From JAHFUA01 sp963733935 (GTDB lineage: Bacteria > Acidobacteriota > Terriglobia > Terriglobales > Acidobacteriaceae): a stretch of 64,000 nt of DNA. Both the position numbers and the translations under genes were made by a program. The notes beneath the pieces were generated by a model. That model did not search any database. It saw only the letters and a program-made list of their open reading frames with translations, and had not been told where the DNA came from. The stretch covers positions 176,746 through 240,745 of the forward strand of contig CAVTEQ010000008.1 of the NCBI GenBank assembly GCA_963733935.1, in the 5' to 3' direction. How positions within the stretch are numbered: position 1 is the stretch's first letter; each line of letters starts with the position of its first letter. Below are positions 16,729 through 25,968 of the stretch, in pieces.

Positions 16729-18839
16729 CAAAGCTCCTCATTACCGGTGGATCGGGATTCATCGGGCGAAATCTCTCCGAGCAGCTTGCGCCGAGGTATG
16801 AGATTCATGCTCCCAGCTCGGCCGAGCTTGACTTGATGGATGCCGTAGCAGTCCGGCGATATCTCTGTGAGAAGCGGTTCGATGTCGTTGTCCATTGCGC
16901 CACCACTCGTTCCAATCGCTGGCTGGGCGCTCCCGCCGATCTTCTGGAGCGAAATTGCCGGATGTTCTTCAATCTTGCCCGCAACGAAGCGGCATTCGGC
17001 AAGATGATCTATTTCGGCTCGGGAGCGGAATACGACTCGCGTTGCCTGCCAGCCCGGGTTCAAGAGAGTTACTTCGATACGCGCGTGCCGGCAGACGCTT
17101 ACGGATTCTCCAAATACATCTGCGCCAAATACGCCGAGCAGTCGGACAAGATCCTCAACCTGCGCCTGTTCGCGGTGTTCGGAAAACACGAAGCCTGGCA
17201 AGTACGCTTCATTTCCAACGCTTGCGCTCGGGTGGTGCATGGCTTGCCGATCGTAATTCGCAAGAACGCCATTTTCGATTACCTGCACGTTGATGATTTA
17301 GCGAGAATCACTTGCTGGTTTGTGGAGCACCAGGCGAAGGGCCGGACGTACAACGTCTGCAGGGGCCAGGGCTACGAATTGACCAGCCTGGCGGCCATGG
17401 TAGCGGAGGTTTCCGGGATCAACCCAGCCATCGTAGTGAAGAATGAGGGTACGGCCCAGGAATATACGGGGGACAATTCCAAGTTGTTGTGCGAACTTAA
17501 TGGGTACGGGTTCCGCGACATCCGAGATTGCGTCAGCGAACTCTACTCGTGGTATGCCGACGAACAAGCACCTGGTAGAGCCGTCGCAGTTGGGATTCGA
17601 CGAATGAGCAGCTCAAAATTGACCATGCAAGACTTAGCGCAAACGACACTCACGCTGGAAAACATCTTTCGCCGAATGGATGCGGAAGGGCGGCAGAAGT
17701 GCATTGATCGTGAGAAGACCGCCTTTGACAGCATGATCGCTCCCTTCGCGGACATAGTGCTGTTCGGGGCCGGCGCCCTGGGACGCGCGATTCTTGAAGG
17801 CCTCCGTAAAGTGGGAGTTCATCCGCTGGCATTCGCCGACAACAATCCCAGACTATGGGGCTCCCAGGTCGACGGACTCATCGTTCTACCGCCGCAGGAA
17901 GCTGCCGAACGTCACGGAGATCGGGCTGGCTTTGTCGTCACCATTTACAACGGCAGCTCCGCCAGGGCCCAGCTCCAGGGACTTGGCTGCCGCAAGGTGA
18001 TGCCCTTTGTCCCGCTGCTGTGGAAGCACTCTGACATTTTCATTCCACACAGTGGTGTCGATCTGCCCGACAGAATCCCAGACCAGCGAGAGCAGATTGA
18101 AGACTGTTATTCAATGCTGGCCGACGATATCTCCAAGCGTGAACTCTGCGGCCAATTGGAGTGGCGATATTGGCTCGATTACGCGGCGCTCCCGGCGCCT
18201 CTTAATCCCCAAGATACTTACTTTCCTGCCGACATTGTGACCACATCCGGGCGGGAAGTCTTTGTGGATTGCGGAGCCTTCGATGGCGACAGCATCCGCA
18301 GCTTCCTCGCCCATCGAAAGCATACGTTTTCCCAAATCGTGGGGTTGGAACCGGACCCGGAAAATCGTCGGCGGCTTTGCGAGTTCATCTCGCATCTGCC
18401 TGGAGATTGTGGGCAGCGAATCAGCGTGCTGCCGTACGCGGTTGGAAATGAGAGCAAGAGAGTGACCTTCAGGGCAACCGAAACCGCCGGCTCCAAAGTC
18501 GCTGCCCAGGGCTGGACGACTGAGGTCGAGTGCAGAAGGCTGGATGATCTCTCGTGGCCGCAGAGCCCAACCTTCATAAAAATGGACATCGAAGGCGCCG
18601 AACCCGAAGCCATGGCCGGGGCCGCGGAATTATTGCGGCGCTCCCATCCCATCCTGGCGATTTGCGTCTATCACAGAAGCGAACACCTCTGGCGCATTCC
18701 AAATCTTATTTACTCCATTTCTAGCGATTACAAAATCTTCGTGCGGCGTTACGCGGAAGAATGCTGGGAAATGGTGTGCTACGCCGTGCCGGCCGAACGG
18801 CTGAGGGCGCCCGCTTCAGGCGAGGCCGCAGGGTCATGA
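16725..18839 (+). CDS. NAD-dependent epimerase/dehydratase fused in frame to a second FkbM-type methyltransferase
   Basis: Residues 1-290 are an extended SDR (KLLITGGSGFIGRNL, YFGSGAEYDS, DAYGFSKYICAKYAEQ with the Y-x-x-x-K pair). The remainder repeats the layout of the preceding gene: DIVLFGAGALGRAIL, FVDCGAFDGDSIRSF, VGLEPDPENR, FIKMDIEGAEPEAM. A CTG at 16725 overlapping the previous stop as CTGA, with AAGGAG seven bases upstream, is the best start, since no ATG, GTG or TTG lies in frame close by. The fusion may be artificial: an ATG at 17604 overlaps an out-of-frame TGA (ATGA) exactly where the methyltransferase begins. One missing or extra base upstream would give two coupled genes. Confidence 0.75.
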   Translation: MTKLLITGGSGFIGRNLSEQLAPRYEIHAPSSAELDLMDAVAVRRYLCEKRFDVVVHCATTRSNRWLGAPADLLERNCRMFFNLARNEAAFGKMIYFGSGAEYDSRCLPARVQESYFDTRVPADAYGFSKYICAKYAEQSDKILNLRLFAVFGKHEAWQVRFISNACARVVHGLPIVIRKNAIFDYLHVDDLARITCWFVEHQAKGRTYNVCRGQGYELTSLAAMVAEVSGINPAIVVKNEGTAQEYTGDNSKLLCELNGYGFRDIRDCVSELYSWYADEQAPGRAVAVGIRRMSSSKLTMQDLAQTTLTLENIFRRMDAEGRQKCIDREKTAFDSMIAPFADIVLFGAGALGRAILEGLRKVGVHPLAFADNNPRLWGSQVDGLIVLPPQEAAERHGDRAGFVVTIYNGSSARAQLQGLGCRKVMPFVPLLWKHSDIFIPHSGVDLPDRIPDQREQIEDCYSMLADDISKRELCGQLEWRYWLDYAALPAPLNPQDTYFPADIVTTSGREVFVDCGAFDGDSIRSFLAHRKHTFSQIVGLEPDPENRRRLCEFISHLPGDCGQRISVLPYAVGNESKRVTFRATETAGSKVAAQGWTTEVECRRLDDLSWPQSPTFIKMDIEGAEPEAMAGAAELLRRSHPILAICVYHRSEHLWRIPNLIYSISSDYKIFVRRYAEECWEMVCYAVPAERLRAPASGEAAGS

Positions 18840-19828
18840 AAACAATCACCATCCTGACTCCCTGTTACAACGAGGAAGCAAATGTGCGCGAAGTGTACGA
18901 ACGTGTCCGCGCCGCCATAGCTTCTCTCGGCCGGTATCGGTATGAACACATTTTCATCGACAACGCCTCGCGCGACAACACGGTGGGAGTGCTGAAGCTG
19001 ATTGCGCACGCGGACAAAAACGTAAAGATCATCCGCAATACCCGTAACTTTGGGCCGGTCCGCTCCCCCATGCATGCTTTCTACCAGGCTTCAGGCGATG
19101 CAGTGATTGGCATCGTCGCCGACCTTCAAGACCCTCCGGAGATGATCGTGGATCTGGTGCGCAAGTGGGAGGAAGGCTATCCCGTCGTCATCGGAGTAAA
19201 GAGCGGCAGCGACGAGCATGGCCTGATGTTCTGGATTCGGAAGCAGTATTACCGCCTGGTCAACCGATTGTCCGGGGTAGAGACCTATGAAAACTTCACC
19301 GGCTTTGGACTATTCGACCGAAAAGTGGCCGACATTATTAAGCAATTTAACGACCCGTATCCGTACTTTCGTGGAATGATCGCTGAAATCGGCTTGCCGC
19401 GCGCGGAATTGACATACCACCAACCGCTTCGCAAACGTGGGATTACGAAGAACAATTTCTACTCCCTTTATGAGATGGCGATGCTCGGCATCACCAATCT
19501 TTCCAAGGTCCCACTCCGCATCGTGACCTTCTCGGGGTTTGCCGGCTCTTTGCTTTCGATCCTGGTTTCGTTCGCATACTTCGTTTACAAACTGCTTTTC
19601 TGGAGGAGTTTCTCTCTCGGTATTGCACCGCTGGTGATCGGCATATTCTTCCTGAGTTCGATCCAACTGCTCTTCATGGGGATTGTCGGCGAATACATAG
19701 GAACGATTCACACCATGGTGCAGAACCGCCCGCTGGTGGTCGAACAAGAGAGAATCAATTTTGAGTACGGGCCGGGAGAACCGCTCCAGGAATCCACGCG
19801 GGAGCACGCCGTGCAGCCTCAACTCTAA
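18836..19828 (+). CDS. Polyprenyl-phosphate glycosyltransferase (GT2, DPM1/GtrB-like)
   Basis: The protein has 330 residues from the ATG that overlaps the preceding stop (ATGA at 18836). The GT-A domain shows ITILTPCYNEEANV, HIFIDNASRDNT and the DxD-like IVADLQDPPEMI. Two C-terminal membrane segments (IVTFSGFAGSLLSILVSFAY and LVIGIFFLSSIQLLFMGIVGEYIG) anchor it. Family role: transfer of a sugar from a nucleotide donor to undecaprenyl phosphate for use by GT-C enzymes outside the membrane. That fits the PMT-like genes and the GtrA-family protein nearby. It is the last gene of the plus-strand operon. Confidence 0.85.
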   Translation: MKTITILTPCYNEEANVREVYERVRAAIASLGRYRYEHIFIDNASRDNTVGVLKLIAHADKNVKIIRNTRNFGPVRSPMHAFYQASGDAVIGIVADLQDPPEMIVDLVRKWEEGYPVVIGVKSGSDEHGLMFWIRKQYYRLVNRLSGVETYENFTGFGLFDRKVADIIKQFNDPYPYFRGMIAEIGLPRAELTYHQPLRKRGITKNNFYSLYEMAMLGITNLSKVPLRIVTFSGFAGSLLSILVSFAYFVYKLLFWRSFSLGIAPLVIGIFFLSSIQLLFMGIVGEYIGTIHTMVQNRPLVVEQERINFEYGPGEPLQESTREHAVQPQL

Positions 19829-19841
19829 GCGGCAAGCCGGC

Positions 19842-20720
19842 CTAGGCCGCCTTCACGGCCAGGACCGTGATGATGTCGTGCAGGTTCTTGCGAACCTTGA
19901 TCTCGCCCAGCGCGGTGCCATCGAGCATCTTGTAGAAGCGGTAGAAGGGGGAGCGCTTGTTGGCGCGTGACAGCCGCCAAAACACGGTCTTGATCTTGAG
20001 CAGGTGGCCGATGAACTTCGATTCCACCACTTGAAAACCGCTGTTCGAGAGGGCGCGCGTCAGCGACCGGCGGTCGTAATAGAAAAGGTGCGATGGCGGG
20101 ACAATGGCATAGAAGCTCGATCCCGTGAGCCTGGCATAGAGGCAGGAAATGTTGTGTACCTTGATCACGATCAGCCCGCCAGGCCGCAACATACGGCGGC
20201 ATTTCTCCAGCGCCGGCATGGGATTGTGAAAATGGTCGAAGACATCCTGCAGGGTGATGACGTCGAAGTAGTCTTCCCACAGCGGGTAGTCTTCAAACGA
20301 ACCGGTGACAATCTGCTCTCCATAGCGCTCGCGGGCCGCCGCCGCGTCGGCGGTCACAATCTCGTTGCCATGGCACTCCCAGCCCTTCATGACGTTGAGA
20401 AACCATCCGCGCGAACACCCCACATCCAACACCTTCCCTGGCTGGGGAAAGCGGTGGCGAATCAACTCCCCCAGCTTCCGGTAGTAATAGTTGAGGCATT
20501 CGACGTTGGTGTCGTCATACGCTTCGTCCCCGCCGCTGGCATAATGCGCGGCCAATTCCTTCGCCGTGACCTTGTTCTGAGCGAAGACCAGAGAACAGGC
20601 TCCGCAACGCGCGAGGGTGTAGCCGTTGACTTCCCACAGGCGCCTCAGGTTGGCGCCACTGCAAACCGGACAGGATGAATACAGCTCGGTTGATCGAGGA
20701 ACTTCTACCTCGGGCTTCAT
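19842..20720 (-). CDS. Class I SAM-dependent methyltransferase with N-terminal zinc-ribbon-like segment
   Basis: The N terminus CPVCSGANLRRLWEV...ARCGACSLVF contains two CxxC pairs. The Rossmann methyltransferase domain follows: GKVLDVGCSRGWFLNVM (motif I), FDVITLQDVFDHFHNP and MLRPGGLIVIKVHN. ATG at 20720 (MKPEVEV) is preferred because AAGGAG lies 11 bases upstream; an ATG at 20756 would add 12 residues. Such proteins methylate sugars or lipids in surface-polysaccharide loci. It converges on the glycosyltransferase at 19,828 with only 13 bases between the stops. Confidence 0.8.
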   Translation of the reverse strand: MKPEVEVPRSTELYSSCPVCSGANLRRLWEVNGYTLARCGACSLVFAQNKVTAKELAAHYASGGDEAYDDTNVECLNYYYRKLGELIRHRFPQPGKVLDVGCSRGWFLNVMKGWECHGNEIVTADAAAARERYGEQIVTGSFEDYPLWEDYFDVITLQDVFDHFHNPMPALEKCRRMLRPGGLIVIKVHNISCLYARLTGSSFYAIVPPSHLFYYDRRSLTRALSNSGFQVVESKFIGHLLKIKTVFWRLSRANKRSPFYRFYKMLDGTALGEIKVRKNLHDIITVLAVKAA

Positions 20721-20797
20721 TGCAATCGGGACTCCTTCCTGGCTGAAACTCGACATCCGAAAAGACTGCTCAAACGCTTCCCGAGCCGGCTGGCTTG

Positions 20798-21391
20798 TCA
20801 CCCGCGGAAAAGGTCCTGCTCGATGATCTCGCACAGCACGTGGCCGGCGAGGATATGCGCTTCCTGAATGCGCGGGGTCGAGTCCGAGGGGATGCGGATG
20901 CAATAATCCACCGCTGCAGCCAGCTTGCCGCCATTGGCGCCTGCCATACCCACTGTGATCACCTTCCTGCTGCGAGCCGCTGCGATCGCTTTCAGCACGT
21001 TAGGTGAGTTTCCACTGGTGCTGATGCCGACCGCCACATCGCCACGCCTGGCAAGACCCTCGATCTGGCGGGCGAATATGGTCTCGTATCCATAATCATT
21101 GCCGAGCGCGGTAATCGACGACGAATTTGTAGTGAGCGCCAACCCCGCGAGGGACGGGCGTTCCTTCAGGAACCTGCCGGTCAGTTCGGCGGCCAAGTGT
21201 TGCGCGTCCGCCGCGCTGCCCCCGTTGCCAAAGAAGAGCACTTTGTTTCCGGAGCGCAGGGCTTTGGCCATGACCCCGGCGACTTTTACCAGCAGGGCCA
21301 GGAATACCTGGTCGTTCAGCAGAGTTCGGCCTACGGCAATATGTTCAGAGATTCTCGCGGCGGCCAAATCCAGCGGTCTGACGGGCTTCAT
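20798..21391 (-). CDS. gmhA: Phosphoheptose isomerase (SIS domain)
   Basis: The 197-residue SIS-domain protein has the GmhA signature: KVLFFGNGGSAADAQHLAAELTGRF, a central VGISTSGNSPNVLKAI and the C-terminal EAHILAGHVLCEIIE. It converts sedoheptulose-7-phosphate to D-glycero-D-manno-heptose-7-phosphate, the first step to ADP- or GDP-heptose. The ATG follows directly after the stop of the upstream membrane protein (TGA-ATG) with GAGGAGAT as ribosome binding site, so the two are in one operon. Confidence 0.92.
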   Translation of the reverse strand: MKPVRPLDLAAARISEHIAVGRTLLNDQVFLALLVKVAGVMAKALRSGNKVLFFGNGGSAADAQHLAAELTGRFLKERPSLAGLALTTNSSSITALGNDYGYETIFARQIEGLARRGDVAVGISTSGNSPNVLKAIAAARSRKVITVGMAGANGGKLAAAVDYCIRIPSDSTPRIQEAHILAGHVLCEIIEQDLFRG

Positions 21392-23548
21392 TCATCTCCT
21401 CGCGGCGACATCAGGGGTGGTGCTGGCCGTTTCAAGGTTTCTGGTGCCGCAATAGAATGCTCGAACCGCATCGTTGGAAAACATCGGCTTGCGAGTCCAA
21501 ACCCAACTTTCCCTGCTCGTCCTCCACACCGGGTCTTCGTCCGTGGACACGAGCACGTTGATCGAGAGCGCGTCGCAAGTCTGGTCCGCAGGTTCACGAT
21601 CTTCGTTCTTTTTGCCCTGGAATAAACGGACCAGCCGAGCTTGGAGAGGCACGCAACGGAATGGACTTCCTCCGAACACGGTGCCACAGCCGGGAACGCC
21701 GGCCACACTCTGGCGCGTGGAGTAGAGAAGGTGCGGTACGAATTGCCGTGAGGAGAGGTTGTCCTGCACGATGGCGGATGGCGGAAGCGTCGCTTGAAGC
21801 GCGCTATAGGCCTGCCGCATGGCGTAAGTTTTGGTTCCGATCTGGTGCGGCTCAGGCAGCCACGAGGGCACGTCGGCCAGTCTGCCGGTATCCGCAAGCA
21901 CGGTATAGAAGCGCAACATGCTCACCTGGTACACAGTACCAATCACGCCCAGGACCAGAAGCAGCATCAGGATCGCCGGCCGGATCAGCCCAGGGGCATG
22001 CGACTCGGAGCGCTCCCGCTTCCGGTCATGGGCCCACTCGTAGATGAGAGGTACGGCCCACAGCAACAGGATGAACTGCGCCGGAATGATGGCGCGCAAT
22101 CCCAGGTCATTCGACCAGATCGTCCTCGACCGGAGAAGCGTAGTGACCGCGAGGCTCGCCGCCAGCATGAGCCACAGAGCCTTCTTTTCGCGCGGCAATT
22201 GAGCCCACTTGTGAACGCGGTCTTTCTTCCACTGCAGCAGTCCCACGGCAAAGAAGAATCCGAGTTCCACCGCAAAGTCCAGGGGCAAGGCCAGGCGTGC
22301 CACCAGGTAGTACACCCAGGAGGCGCGGATGCCCAGGGCATACAGCAAGGGTGAAAAAACCTCAAAATAACGGATCGAGAACTTGGCAAACCCCATGCCC
22401 GCTCCCGGCGCGCTCAAGTCGTGCAGGTAAGGGATGGAGAAAATGATTGCGGCCGCTCCGGCGGCGAGCAGCATCCAGGTTTCCGCCCAGCGGCGTTCAT
22501 GGAGCGCGAGCCAGAGCCAGCACACCAGGAAAACGGCAAAAGTGAAGGCAACGTAAAGTGAATAGCCGCCGGCGCTGGCGAAGGCTGCGCCCGCAAGAAG
22601 CAGGGCTGCCGCCCGTCCGCGCGCGCTCCGGGGAAGATTCCACAGCAGCAGAAATCCCGTGAGGCAGGCCACCAAGCCGGCGACATGGTGCGGCACCCAC
22701 AGCAGCGAGTCGACCCAACCTGTAACGATGTCTTCCCTCCACCACTCCATGTCAGCGCGAATCACGTGCGGGGGTATTGCCGCAAGGATGGCGGTGGGGA
22801 TGATATCCAGCCCGGTTACGGCCAGCAGACCCGCACCCAGCAGACCCTTCCACCGCAGGCCGGTGGTGTGTCCCAGCACGTATTTGACGTAGAGAATAAC
22901 GATGGCGACGAGCGCAAAGCCGCACCAGGCGCAGCTCGCATACATCGTCAATCGGGGATCAATTCCGAACAGGCTTGGCAGGGCAGTGACTACGTTCCAA
23001 TAGTAGTAATAACGCATGGGGACGTAAGCGCCGGGAAAAAAGAACGGATTCGCCGGCGGTACCCCGGTCCTTACGACCGCACGTGTGAACGCTGCCCGTA
23101 CGCTGTGGTCGTACGCTGTGGCGCTGGTGTAGAGCCGGCTGCCGAGCTGCAAATCAACCTGGGCCGCAATGGCAATCACCGCCCACAACGCAAGGACCGC
23201 AGCCAATGCTGCCGTGGCGGTGTGCACTCGGAAACGATGCTTGGGAAGTTCTTGCTTGAGCTCCCATGCCACGCAAATAAGGAATGCGAAGCCCAGGGCT
23301 TCGAAGAGCCGGAGCGCCCATGCCAATGACAGGTAGCGCGCCATCAACGTCGCCAAAATTCCCACCACGGCGACGGACAGCACCAGGCTCATTGCCGCCC
23401 TTTCGATCAGCGACTTGCCGCGGAACTGTAGAACGTTCGACAGCCAGCCGATCACATAGCCCGGCGCCAACAGAAAAAGCGGGAAAACAAACAGGGCCAC
23501 GAGGCTTCCCCGAATATCGTAAAAAGTGTAGTTCTGAATTCCAGACAC
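21392..23548 (-). CDS. Large polytopic membrane protein, glycosyltransferase-like (function unknown)
   Basis: The 718-residue protein is made largely of hydrophobic helices with a soluble tail of about 150 residues (residues 560-718). The first periplasmic-type loop contains SATAYDHSVRAAFTRAVVRTGVPPANPFFFPG and then YYYYWNVVTALPSLFG. This resembles uncharacterised GT-C-like or DUF2298-type proteins in which a conserved loop follows helix 1, but no HDEY-type acidic motif was found. The tail has QDNLSSRQFVPHLLY. It is encoded just before gmhA with no gap. The function is not assigned; a role in envelope glycan assembly is suggested by its neighbours only. Confidence 0.6.
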   Translation of the reverse strand: MSGIQNYTFYDIRGSLVALFVFPLFLLAPGYVIGWLSNVLQFRGKSLIERAAMSLVLSVAVVGILATLMARYLSLAWALRLFEALGFAFLICVAWELKQELPKHRFRVHTATAALAAVLALWAVIAIAAQVDLQLGSRLYTSATAYDHSVRAAFTRAVVRTGVPPANPFFFPGAYVPMRYYYYWNVVTALPSLFGIDPRLTMYASCAWCGFALVAIVILYVKYVLGHTTGLRWKGLLGAGLLAVTGLDIIPTAILAAIPPHVIRADMEWWREDIVTGWVDSLLWVPHHVAGLVACLTGFLLLWNLPRSARGRAAALLLAGAAFASAGGYSLYVAFTFAVFLVCWLWLALHERRWAETWMLLAAGAAAIIFSIPYLHDLSAPGAGMGFAKFSIRYFEVFSPLLYALGIRASWVYYLVARLALPLDFAVELGFFFAVGLLQWKKDRVHKWAQLPREKKALWLMLAASLAVTTLLRSRTIWSNDLGLRAIIPAQFILLLWAVPLIYEWAHDRKRERSESHAPGLIRPAILMLLLVLGVIGTVYQVSMLRFYTVLADTGRLADVPSWLPEPHQIGTKTYAMRQAYSALQATLPPSAIVQDNLSSRQFVPHLLYSTRQSVAGVPGCGTVFGGSPFRCVPLQARLVRLFQGKKNEDREPADQTCDALSINVLVSTDEDPVWRTSRESWVWTRKPMFSNDAVRAFYCGTRNLETASTTPDVAARR

Positions 23549-23814
23549 CTGGAGCGTCCACCTGGGGCGGATTTTTGCACCGTAGCGGGTCGGTGAAGAT
23601 TCCCTCTAAACCGACGCCACTGCACAAGTTATAGCGCGGAGGTGCGGTCCTGGCGCCAACACGAAAGTATCATCACGTTGGTGCGGCGCTGGTTTTGAAT
23701 TCAAAGCAGCCGGAATTCTAGACTGTAGTTCGGGAAGCCAAGCGCCGGTTGGTTCACTATTGGGCTTCGTGTTTACGGCGTAGCGGAACGGACCTTCAAG
23801 AATCAGGCGAGAAT

Positions 23815-24273
23815 ATGCGGAGGTTTGGAATCCATCCTCGAATGGTTGCTATCGGATCGCATATCCCGCCGAAGCAATTCGGCAGGTATCTGCTGGTGGG
23901 TGCCTGGAACACTCTGTTCGGCTACGGATTATTCGCGGCGTTGACCGCCGTTCTCGACCCCATCGTGCCGCACAGCTATATTCCGGCCTGTGCAATAGCG
24001 AACCTGTTGAACGTCACCGTATCTTACCTGGGGTACAAGTGGTTCGTTTTCAAGACGCAGGGAAATTACCTGCAGGAATGGGCGCGCTGTGTTGTCGTCT
24101 ACAGTGGAGCGATCGCGCTGAGCGTGATATTGCTGCCCATTCTGGTCTTGACGATCCGGCGCGGCACACCGTTTATCCACGCTGCACCGTACATTGCCGG
24201 GGCCGTCCTGACGGCCGGCATCATGGTGTATAGCTTCCTCGGCCACAAGAGATTTTCCTTCCGCGCATCCTGA
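23815..24273 (+). CDS. GtrA-family membrane protein
   Basis: This is a small protein of about 152 residues with four membrane segments: QFGRYLLVGAWNTLFGYGLFAAL, a second helix ending in NVTVSYLGYKWFVFKTQ, CVVVYSGAIALSVILLPIL and the last one ending FLGHKRFSFR. The YKWFVFK and HKRFSF motifs are GtrA hallmarks. GtrA proteins are thought to help flip polyprenyl-linked sugars made by GtrB-type GT2 enzymes. ATG at 23815 is preferred over the GTG at 23749, which would add 22 residues without family match. Confidence 0.85.
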   Translation: MRRFGIHPRMVAIGSHIPPKQFGRYLLVGAWNTLFGYGLFAALTAVLDPIVPHSYIPACAIANLLNVTVSYLGYKWFVFKTQGNYLQEWARCVVVYSGAIALSVILLPILVLTIRRGTPFIHAAPYIAGAVLTAGIMVYSFLGHKRFSFRAS

Positions 24274-24278
24274 CCAAT

Positions 24279-25067
24279 TTGAAACCGGAGAGCAATCTCG
24301 CCGTCTCTGCCGATCCAGCGCCAAGAACATCTTGCGCGACCATGGAGCGACAGCCCGAGACGCGGCCTCTGCTGTCTGGAGATAAGCCGCCCGAGCGGGA
24401 CAGCTTCGAGCGCTACAGCCTGGTTGTGCTCGCATTGACCATCCTCGCAGCAGCGTGGCTTCGCTTCCATTTGCTGACTGCAAAAAGCTTCTGGTTCGAC
24501 GAAGGCTTCAGTGTTGGCGTCGCGCGGCTTGGCTGGGCGGACTTCTTGCAGTTGCTATGGCATCGCGAAGCCAACATGGCTGTGTACTACTTGCTGCTAC
24601 GACTCTGGACGAAGTTTGGCATCAGCGAAGTTTTTGTTCGCAGCCTGTCTGTGGTGTTTGCCTTGGCAACGATCCCGATAATCTACATGCTGGGAGCACG
24701 CTTGTTTCGGCCGCGCACCGGATTGATAGCGGCAGTCCTCCTGGCTGTGAATGCCTTCAGCGTTCGTTATTCACAGGAGGCTCGCGGCTACACGCTGCTG
24801 GTGCTGCTGGTGGCGCTCTCATCGTGGTTTTTCGTGCGCAGCATCGAAGAGCGAACTTCCCGTGATTGGTGGCTCTACACTCTATGCGCCGTGCTTATGG
24901 TCTACACCCACTTTTATGGGATTCTCATCGTTGCGGCTCAAGGCCTGTCATTGATTTTCTTGCCCCGCGCGCAGCTCGATCGGGCGCGGTTTTTGGCGGG
25001 CCACGGAGGGATCTTCCAGTTCCACGGGGAATTCGTCGAGAAGGCGGTCGGCTTCATCGACCGGTAA
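24279..25067 (+). pseudogene. PMT-type (GT39/ArnT-like) glycosyltransferase, cut short at the block junction
   Basis: The N-terminal 240 residues are a GT-C protein: a membrane helix, then FWFDEGFSVGVARLGWADFL with the acidic catalytic loop, YYLLLRLWTKFG, RYSQEARGYTLLVLLVALSSW and THFYGILIVAAQGLSLIFL. After ...LDRARFL, near 24,990, the sequence changes to unrelated residues and stops at 25,067. The family normally runs to about 500 residues or more, so over half the protein is missing. The start is a TTG at 24279; ATG at 24342 is an alternative, and neither has a clear ribosome binding site. Confidence 0.7.
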
Positions 25068-25231
25068 TCCCGCAAGAGCGGTCGTGCCCTGCGTCGGTGC
25101 CACCTCCGAGTCCAAACCTGTGGGTCGAGCGGGTATCGGCCGCCTCTTCGCCAGCGCCGCTGAAACGCGAAACCCACACCACGAAGCCGTGACCATCCGG
25201 GCCACGGCCCCAAGACAGAAGGAAGCACCCT
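24990..25231. other. Junction between the acidobacterial-like and actinobacterial-like blocks
   Basis: Homology to the truncated glycosyltransferase ends near 24,990. The DNA downstream is richer in G and C and no longer resembles the left block. A minus-strand frame reading PVDEADRLLDEFPVELEDPS through 25,000-25,070 could be the tail of a small protein but cannot be identified. No inverted or direct repeat was noticed at the break. Confidence 0.5.
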
Positions 25232-25363
25232 ATGAAAGTTGAAGGTTCAGCGGCACTCAACACGGGGGCCAACCGCGGGCTCGGGGCCGCTATCGCGGAG
25301 GCGTTCCTCGATTCCGGGGCCAAGGTCTATGGCGCCGCCCGTGACACCACGAGCACGAGAGAC
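25232..25363 (+). pseudogene. Short-chain dehydrogenase, N-terminal fragment
   Basis: From an ATG with AGAAGGAAG upstream, about 44 residues match the start of a classical SDR: a beta strand, TGANRGLGAAIAEAF and AKVYGAARDTTS. Homology then stops near 25,363 and the frame continues as unrelated sequence. It resembles the start of the intact SDR at 27,826-28,524 (TGANRGLGRHLATELL...VYAGAR), which lies just beyond the first tRNA half. It is a remnant, probably from recombination at the module border. Confidence 0.6.
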
Positions 25364-25450
25364 CTGAAACGGACCTGGCGTAGCTTGACTTGGTCTGAAT
25401 CGGCGTCGAACTGGACGTACTTGTTGCCAAAGCTCTTCGCCACCGTGACG

Positions 25451-25533
25451 CCGTGCTCGCCAAGGAACGTGATCGTCGTCAACATTGAACAGGTGCTATT
25501 CGTTGCGTATTGCGAGCCTGGTGATCGGGCCTG
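25451..25533. repeat. Module-border repeat, copy 1 (no tRNA half attached)
   Basis: This segment, containing GCTCGCCAAGGAACGTGATC, is closely similar over about 80 bases to 46,151-46,235. The first 40 bases are also similar to 26,295-26,334. Two of the three copies lie about 220 bases before a tRNA-Ala half once the IS630 insertion is discounted. Here the repeat is followed directly by vapC, so it may mark the left edge of the VapBC module. Confidence 0.6.
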
Positions 25534-25560
25534 GCCCTGTAGGCACAAGTGCCGAGGGCC

Positions 25561-25968
25561 TCAGGTCGCGGCAGAAGTGGGGTCGACCCGTTGGATGGTC
25601 TTGACCCGGTCGATCGATGTGTCAAACGAAGCGATCCTATTGACGCCGCTGGTCTCAGCGCTGGCGACCAGGTAGGCCTCGGCGAAGTCCAGCCGGTCGG
25701 TTTCATACACCTCGACGGCACGCAGCAAGAGCGCCGGGTCCACGGTAATGATCGAGCCGAACGCGATGAGAGAGCGTGTGGCCTCGGCGACCTGGGGGCG
25801 AGGTGTCTTGTAGAACGACTCGAGGACGTAAATGGTCTCGGCGACGACGAGATCAGTCAGAAGTAGCTCCGAGGCAGAGCTGAGATAAGCGGTGGCGTGC
25901 GCCGCCATGTCTGGCGGGTTCCCGGTCAGGTGGCGAACCAGGATGTTCGTGTCGACGAACGCGCTCAT
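25561..25968 (-). CDS. vapC: PIN-domain toxin (VapC-type ribonuclease)
   Basis: The 135-residue PIN protein keeps the acidic active-site residues: FVDTNILVRHL at the N terminus, AETIYVLESFY, DFAEAYLVASAE and ASFDTSIDRV near the end. VapC toxins are Mg-dependent RNases, often cleaving tRNA or rRNA. The ATG overlaps the stop of the upstream antitoxin (ATGA at 25965-25968), the classic vapBC arrangement. It lies at the end of the accessory module before the first tRNA half. Confidence 0.9.
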   Translation of the reverse strand: MSAFVDTNILVRHLTGNPPDMAAHATAYLSSASELLLTDLVVAETIYVLESFYKTPRPQVAEATRSLIAFGSIITVDPALLLRAVEVYETDRLDFAEAYLVASAETSGVNRIASFDTSIDRVKTIQRVDPTSAAT

